Assembly (NCBI GenBank): GCA_015494435.1
Contig: WGBH01000252.1
Location: 1 to 9,004 of the forward strand
Reading direction: 5' to 3'
Origin: Thiotrichaceae bacterium
Lineage (GTDB): Bacteria > Pseudomonadota > Gammaproteobacteria > Thiotrichales > Thiotrichaceae
Length of the DNA stretch: 9,004 nt
The notes below the pieces were generated by a model, which saw nothing but the letters and a program-made list of their open reading frames with translations, was not told where the DNA came from and made no database searches. Positions 5,111-9,004 of the stretch are shown here, piece by piece. A program made the translations under genes and the position numbers. Position 1 is the stretch's first letter. The number at the start of each line of letters is the position of its first letter.

Positions 5111-7144
5111 TTACACTGCAGCGGGAATTGTTAGCTTAAAGCAGGTTCCTTTGTTTACCTCACTGCTGACCTCAATCTGACCGCCAATCGCCAAGATGAT
5201 TTCTCTAGCTTCATACACTCCAATCCCCATACCTTTACTGCCTTTGGTTGTCTTAAAAGGCTTAAACAGATTGTTTTTAATAAATTCCTCACTCATACCG
5301 CTACCTGTATCCTCAATTTCAATCACAACACCATCGGTTGAGCGTTTCTGCGAGATAGTTATCCTGCCATCATCATCAGTTGCATCCTGCGCATTTTGAA
5401 CAAGATGGCCAAGAATTGCGATTAACTGATTTTTATCAGCTTTTACAAAAAAAGATGCAGATTCACAGCCCAAAATTGGAACGGGCTTCCCACCGGCAAT
5501 CTGGCGATGATGCACCAGTTCTTCTAACACAGAAATAATATTTACCTTACTAGACTTACTCCCGCCCCCTTTTCCACTTAACACTTCCATCATCTTATTC
5601 ATTTTTGTAACAGAGTTGTTGATAGTTTTAAATACATCTTCCATAAATAACGGGTTATCTTTATGCTTTTCAGCATTGCTTGAGATGAGCGAAAGCTGCG
5701 CTACCAGATTTTTTATATCGTGAACCACGTAAGTAGAGACTTTATTGAAACTCTCGAACTGCCGGGCTTCAGCCAGTGCTTTTGAAGCATTCATCTGCTC
5801 TAAAAATGCAGCAACTTGACGAGCCGCTGTTTTTAACAGATCACTATCTTCCCAATTGAATGTGTTTTTACGTGCTGCAGCGTGATCAAGCACAACAAAG
5901 CCAATCAATAAATCATTATAAATAAGTGGCACTATCAGCCATGGCTGAACTCTTTTCACCCACTCGGGCAATTCGAGATAACCTAGACGTGTATACACCT
6001 CAGGATGTTCTAAGAACTCATCTACACTGATGACAAATTCATAGTTCTCCATGAACTTCGGTAGTGCTGTCTCCGTTGGTTCACGGTCACTCACACATTC
6101 CATTTCCCAGCTATCCACACAGACAAAAAAACCATTGTCAGCACGTAACCACAACATACCACCGGGACTTTCAATGATTTGCGCAATCGATTTTATCGTA
6201 TTGTGATACAATTCTTTTTCGTCACTTGACGCTGATAGCGTGCGAATGAACCGTAACCACTCCTCTCGGTAATCATATTTATATGGATAAAAATGCTTGT
6301 TAACAAGCACATAAAGACGAGCTCGAATACGGCGCGATGATATAAATAGTGTCAGAGATAATATCGTTATAAATAAAAATATTGCCTGCGCTACAAGCCC
6401 CCAGTTACCACCAAAGTCTCTAACGTAATAACCAGCGATACCCATAATCACCAGATAGATACCGCTCGCTAAAAGCGTCGTTGTATGAAAAACAACGCGG
6501 CGGGATATAAATATTTCTGGCGACCACAACGGATCTCGCGAAATAGAAATGCCAAGTAAAGGTACCGTTAACGCATAAATAAATCCTCTAGCTTCCCAGA
6601 CAACGGGATCAATACGCTGATATAAAAAAGCATCGGCATACATATAAAAATCATAAGTAAACATCCCAAGCAAACCCAAACACAAATATTTTATTGCCCA
6701 CTTCTTCTCTGTGCGCGTATTTCGATAAACCTGTTCAATCAAAACAATACTGACAACTGTTATTAACAGATTTAAACCTGTCAAGTACTCGTTTTTATTT
6801 ACATAGAATACAGGTAATATCAAAACAGCCATAACCGCTACAATGACATATTGAATCCTCTTAACCGTTTTCCTTTCGAAGCGATCATCGTATACAACAC
6901 CCAGAAGCTGAATGAGCAAAATTACCCATCCAGCACTTTTGGCATACTCTATTATTGATAACTGTACATTGGCTGTCGACAGCAAAGATTCATAGGCCAG
7001 GACAAAGGACCAGATACAGCTAACGCTTGCAGCGATGACTAATGCCTGCTTGGTTAAACCCTTATGCCTGTCAGTTAGCAGAATTGCTAAAAATATCAGA
7101 AACGTGAAGGCGCCAATTGAATAACTGATCGCACCTATGTTCAT
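5111..7144 (-). CDS. prsK: PrsK, PEP-CTERM-system membrane histidine kinase
   Basis: The 677-residue kinase begins with about nine hydrophobic segments (first at residues 5-23, last around 250-270), so the N-terminal half is a membrane sensor. A GAF-type domain follows (about 300-455), with PWLIVPLIYNDLLIGFVVLD. The kinase core has the phosphoacceptor His475 in VVHDIKNLVAQLSL, the N-box Asn584 in HLVQNAQDA, the G1 box DTGSGM (D612), the F-region LFKPFKTTK and the G2 box GMGIG (638-642). All residues needed for autophosphorylation are present. The HDIKN form of the H-box, the many membrane spans and the GAF domain are typical of PrsK, the partner of PrsR in exosortase systems. The signal sensed is unknown. 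It should phosphorylate PrsR, encoded 207 bases downstream. The start has no strong Shine-Dalgarno sequence (TTTATATAT precedes the ATG), but the N-terminus MNIGAISYSIGAF matches the family's usual beginning. Confidence 0.93.
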   Translation of the reverse strand: MNIGAISYSIGAFTFLIFLAILLTDRHKGLTKQALVIAASVSCIWSFVLAYESLLSTANVQLSIIEYAKSAGWVILLIQLLGVVYDDRFERKTVKRIQYVIVAVMAVLILPVFYVNKNEYLTGLNLLITVVSIVLIEQVYRNTRTEKKWAIKYLCLGLLGMFTYDFYMYADAFLYQRIDPVVWEARGFIYALTVPLLGISISRDPLWSPEIFISRRVVFHTTTLLASGIYLVIMGIAGYYVRDFGGNWGLVAQAIFLFITILSLTLFISSRRIRARLYVLVNKHFYPYKYDYREEWLRFIRTLSASSDEKELYHNTIKSIAQIIESPGGMLWLRADNGFFVCVDSWEMECVSDREPTETALPKFMENYEFVISVDEFLEHPEVYTRLGYLELPEWVKRVQPWLIVPLIYNDLLIGFVVLDHAAARKNTFNWEDSDLLKTAARQVAAFLEQMNASKALAEARQFESFNKVSTYVVHDIKNLVAQLSLISSNAEKHKDNPLFMEDVFKTINNSVTKMNKMMEVLSGKGGGSKSSKVNIISVLEELVHHRQIAGGKPVPILGCESASFFVKADKNQLIAILGHLVQNAQDATDDDGRITISQKRSTDGVVIEIEDTGSGMSEEFIKNNLFKPFKTTKGSKGMGIGVYEAREIILAIGGQIEVSSEVNKGTCFKLTIPAAV

Positions 7145-7185
7145 ATATATAAACCAGTAAAATGTAAATATTTATCTGCAACTTA

Positions 7186-7209
7186 GACAGTCCAGCTGTC
7201 ACAGCTTGG
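7186..7209. repeat. Overlapping inverted repeats upstream of prsK
   Basis: GACAG (7186-7190) pairs with CTGTC (7196-7200), and CCAGCTG (7192-7198) pairs with CAGCTTGG (7202-7209) with one bulge and a 3-base loop. The two share bases, so only one can form at a time. On the minus strand they lie about 40-65 bases before the prsK ATG. They could be an operator or a leader structure. No T-run follows, so a terminator for the TPR gene is less likely. Confidence 0.3.
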
Positions 7210-7212
7210 CGC

Positions 7213-7242
7213 ATTATCCCTGGTTACCACCATCCCGAGCAA
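7213..7242 (-). promoter_or_regulatory. Possible sigma-70 promoter of prsK
   Basis: On the minus strand GATAAT (-10, 7213-7218, five of six consensus bases) lies 18 bases after TTGCTC (-35, 7237-7242, three of six). It would start transcription near 7206, in the 217-base gap between the TPR gene and prsK. The -35 is poor, so this is a tentative call. I see no sigma-54 match in this gap. Confidence 0.3.
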
Positions 7243-7361
7243 AACTGACTACTACTGATAACCCTTAAAAATCTTATACTTAGTTTAAGGTTACACTACC
7301 ATATTAAAACGTAAACTTGTATTAGCATGACTACCAACCAGATAAGCAGCAGCTTTACATG

Positions 7362-9004
7362 TTAAAGATCCTTTAAAGCTGCTTTTGCAAGGTCCTTGCC
7401 CTTGAATTTTTTATCATCAGCTATACTTTTTTCCAGATAAGTTTTTGCCTGAATTTTGTCACCTGACATTTTGTACGCCATACCCAAATGGTAATTAAAA
7501 ACATTAACTTCAGGTGATTTTTCGGTAGCTTCAAATAAATACTGTATAGCCTTTTTCTGCTCACCTAATTTAAAGTAAGCCCAACCTATAGTATCTAAGA
7601 ATATCGGCCGTTTATTTTCTTCAAGTTTACCAATAAGTTCTTTTGTTAAACTTAGATCATTTTTACCATCCTTGTAATCAGACAGCATCGAAGCTAGATT
7701 ATTTGCTATAAGCAGGTTATCTGGATATGCTTGGTACAACTTACGATAAATATCTACCGCATCTTTATACGCTCCTTCTGCCTCGTAAACACTTGCCAGT
7801 CTAAACGGTATTTTAAGACTATCCTTAACATTTTCCCGACCTTTGATGAGTATTTCCTTAACGGCACTTATATCTTTTTTGCTTTGATAAATTTGAGAAA
7901 GCAATAAATATGCTTCTTCTGTTTGAGGAGAGATATTGACAACTTCGTTTAGCAATTGCTCTGTGGCATCAAGATTGTTATTCACCGCGTAAACTTTTGC
8001 CAACAATATTCTGAGACTTTCATCTTCGGGCGATTTTTTTATTTCCGCCTTAAGTCTATTCACCACCACATCAAACTGCTTCTCTGATAACTGCAAGGAA
8101 GTCAATAAAGCAAGTATTTTTCTCTTATCTGTTGCTTTAGCATAGCCTTCTTCAAGGACTGATATTGCCTTATTCCTATCACCCTGTTGATTAGAATAGG
8201 GCACAGCCTGCAAGTAACCATTCGGCTTATCAGGATGCTCGTTCATTAAAACTTTAGCGATCTCATATGCTTCTGTATATTTTTTATTCTGATTTAATAA
8301 AGCAGCTTTTATTGATAATCCAGCATAATCAGAACCTTTTATATTATTATACGTGTCAATTATTTTTTCAGCTTTTTTAATATCTCGATTTAAGTAATAC
8401 TGCGCAAGTTTTAATAGTGCATCCGCATTAGCCCTATTGCTTTCATAGGCTGTATTTAATATGTCAACAGCCTGTTCTTTGTTACCTTCCTGCTGGTAAA
8501 CAGCAGCTAGCAACAAAAAGGCACTGATGTTTTCAGGCATTTCTTTTGTAGTAATACGCAAAGAAATAATCGCCTTTTCCATATCCTTGTCGCGCACAGC
8601 AAACTTAGCCCTTAAATAATTTACCTGGGGGTCATTTGGTGAAATTGATAACGCATCTTCAACAACCTCAGATGCTTTATCTAGCGCGTTATCACTTATA
8701 TACACCGATGCCAATACAGTTCGTGCAGTAACGCCTGTAACTTCTTCTGGGAAATCATCAATTGCCTGTTTAAGAACTTTAGCCGCTGATTCATTATCAC
8801 CATCTAATATAAACAATTCAGCCAGTGCTATTCTTAGACCTCCCAATCCACTATTCTCAGAAATATATCTTTCTAGTTCGGCAATAGCTTCATCACTGCC
8901 TTTTACTTCCCTAATAAATTTTGTTAATGTCAAAATTCTATCTTTATCAGACGGATCACTATCTACAGAAGCACGCAATACTTCTTCAGCCTTAACCTTA
9001 TTAC
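7362..9004 (-). CDS. prsT: TPR-repeat protein, probably PrsT of the PEP-CTERM system (5' partial)
   Basis: The frame stays open to the right edge: codons before position 8978 read NKVKAEEV, so the TTG there is an ordinary Leu codon and the true start is outside the window. About 547 residues are visible. They are almost entirely tetratricopeptide repeats, roughly 34 residues each and about 15-16 in number, with recurring patterns such as LLLAAVYQQEGNKEQAVDIL, LRILLAKVYAVNNNLDATEQLL and FNYHLGMAYKMSGDKIQAKTY. The end, DTIGWAYFKLGEQKKAIQYL followed by a last TPR, is the usual close of large TPR proteins of this type. PrsT proteins are long TPR lipoproteins (about 900 residues) found next to prsK and prsR in exosortase loci; the lipoprotein signal would lie off the edge. 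TPR scaffolds bind other proteins, here perhaps exopolysaccharide or sorting machinery. The TPR assignment is certain; the name PrsT rests on size, architecture and neighbours. Confidence 0.8.
   Translation of the reverse strand, partial: NKVKAEEVLRASVDSDPSDKDRILTLTKFIREVKGSDEAIAELERYISENSGLGGLRIALAELFILDGDNESAAKVLKQAIDDFPEEVTGVTARTVLASVYISDNALDKASEVVEDALSISPNDPQVNYLRAKFAVRDKDMEKAIISLRITTKEMPENISAFLLLAAVYQQEGNKEQAVDILNTAYESNRANADALLKLAQYYLNRDIKKAEKIIDTYNNIKGSDYAGLSIKAALLNQNKKYTEAYEIAKVLMNEHPDKPNGYLQAVPYSNQQGDRNKAISVLEEGYAKATDKRKILALLTSLQLSEKQFDVVVNRLKAEIKKSPEDESLRILLAKVYAVNNNLDATEQLLNEVVNISPQTEEAYLLLSQIYQSKKDISAVKEILIKGRENVKDSLKIPFRLASVYEAEGAYKDAVDIYRKLYQAYPDNLLIANNLASMLSDYKDGKNDLSLTKELIGKLEENKRPIFLDTIGWAYFKLGEQKKAIQYLFEATEKSPEVNVFNYHLGMAYKMSGDKIQAKTYLEKSIADDKKFKGKDLAKAALKDL

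Noticed and set aside
8976..8978. TTG as the start of the TPR gene
   Set aside because: The frame continues open to the edge of the window in TPR-like sequence, and PrsT-type proteins need a lipoprotein signal that is not seen here.

Overview
The window looks like an AT-rich chromosomal segment from a Gram-negative bacterium, most likely a gammaproteobacterium. The main grounds are an exosortase/PEP-CTERM protein-sorting regulatory locus (PrsT, PrsK, PrsR) and two secreted proteins with the VPxPA/TPLPA-type C-terminal tag ending in WLFGSGLIGLIGL plus RRK, which is common in marine and aquatic gammaproteobacteria. The exosortase gene itself is not in the window. No RNA genes, insertion sequences, CRISPR arrays or attachment sites were seen.

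Layout: bases 2-1717 (+) carry the 3' part of a large secreted protein. It has the C-terminal half of a cyclophilin-type peptidyl-prolyl isomerase, two immunoglobulin-like (choice-of-anchor D/ASH-type) repeats, an Asp/Asn-rich calcium-binding-like stretch, a choice-of-anchor U-type domain and a hydrophobic C-terminal anchor. Everything else is on the minus strand. In transcription order from the right edge these are a TPR-repeat protein (PrsT-like, 5' end outside the window, 7362-9004), the membrane histidine kinase PrsK (5111-7144), the sigma-54-dependent response regulator PrsR (3554-4903), and two small exosortase-substrate proteins (2710-3327 and 1881-2594). All gaps between genes are under 230 bases.

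Working model: PrsK senses an unknown signal through its membrane and GAF regions and phosphorylates PrsR at Asp52. PrsR has the GAFTGA loop needed to activate sigma-54 RNA polymerase. The gap directly downstream of prsR holds a well-formed sigma-54 promoter (3376-3391, TGGTAT-N5-TTGCT) in front of the substrate gene at 2710-3327. A 15-bp perfect-armed palindrome (3489-3503) lies about 105 bp further upstream, the usual position for an enhancer bound by a Fis-type activator. The window may therefore show a compact circuit: the regulator pair, its probable DNA site, the sigma-54 promoter and the sorted surface protein. The assignment of the palindrome to PrsR is inference. The second substrate gene has only an off-spaced sigma-54-like sequence and may be read from the first.
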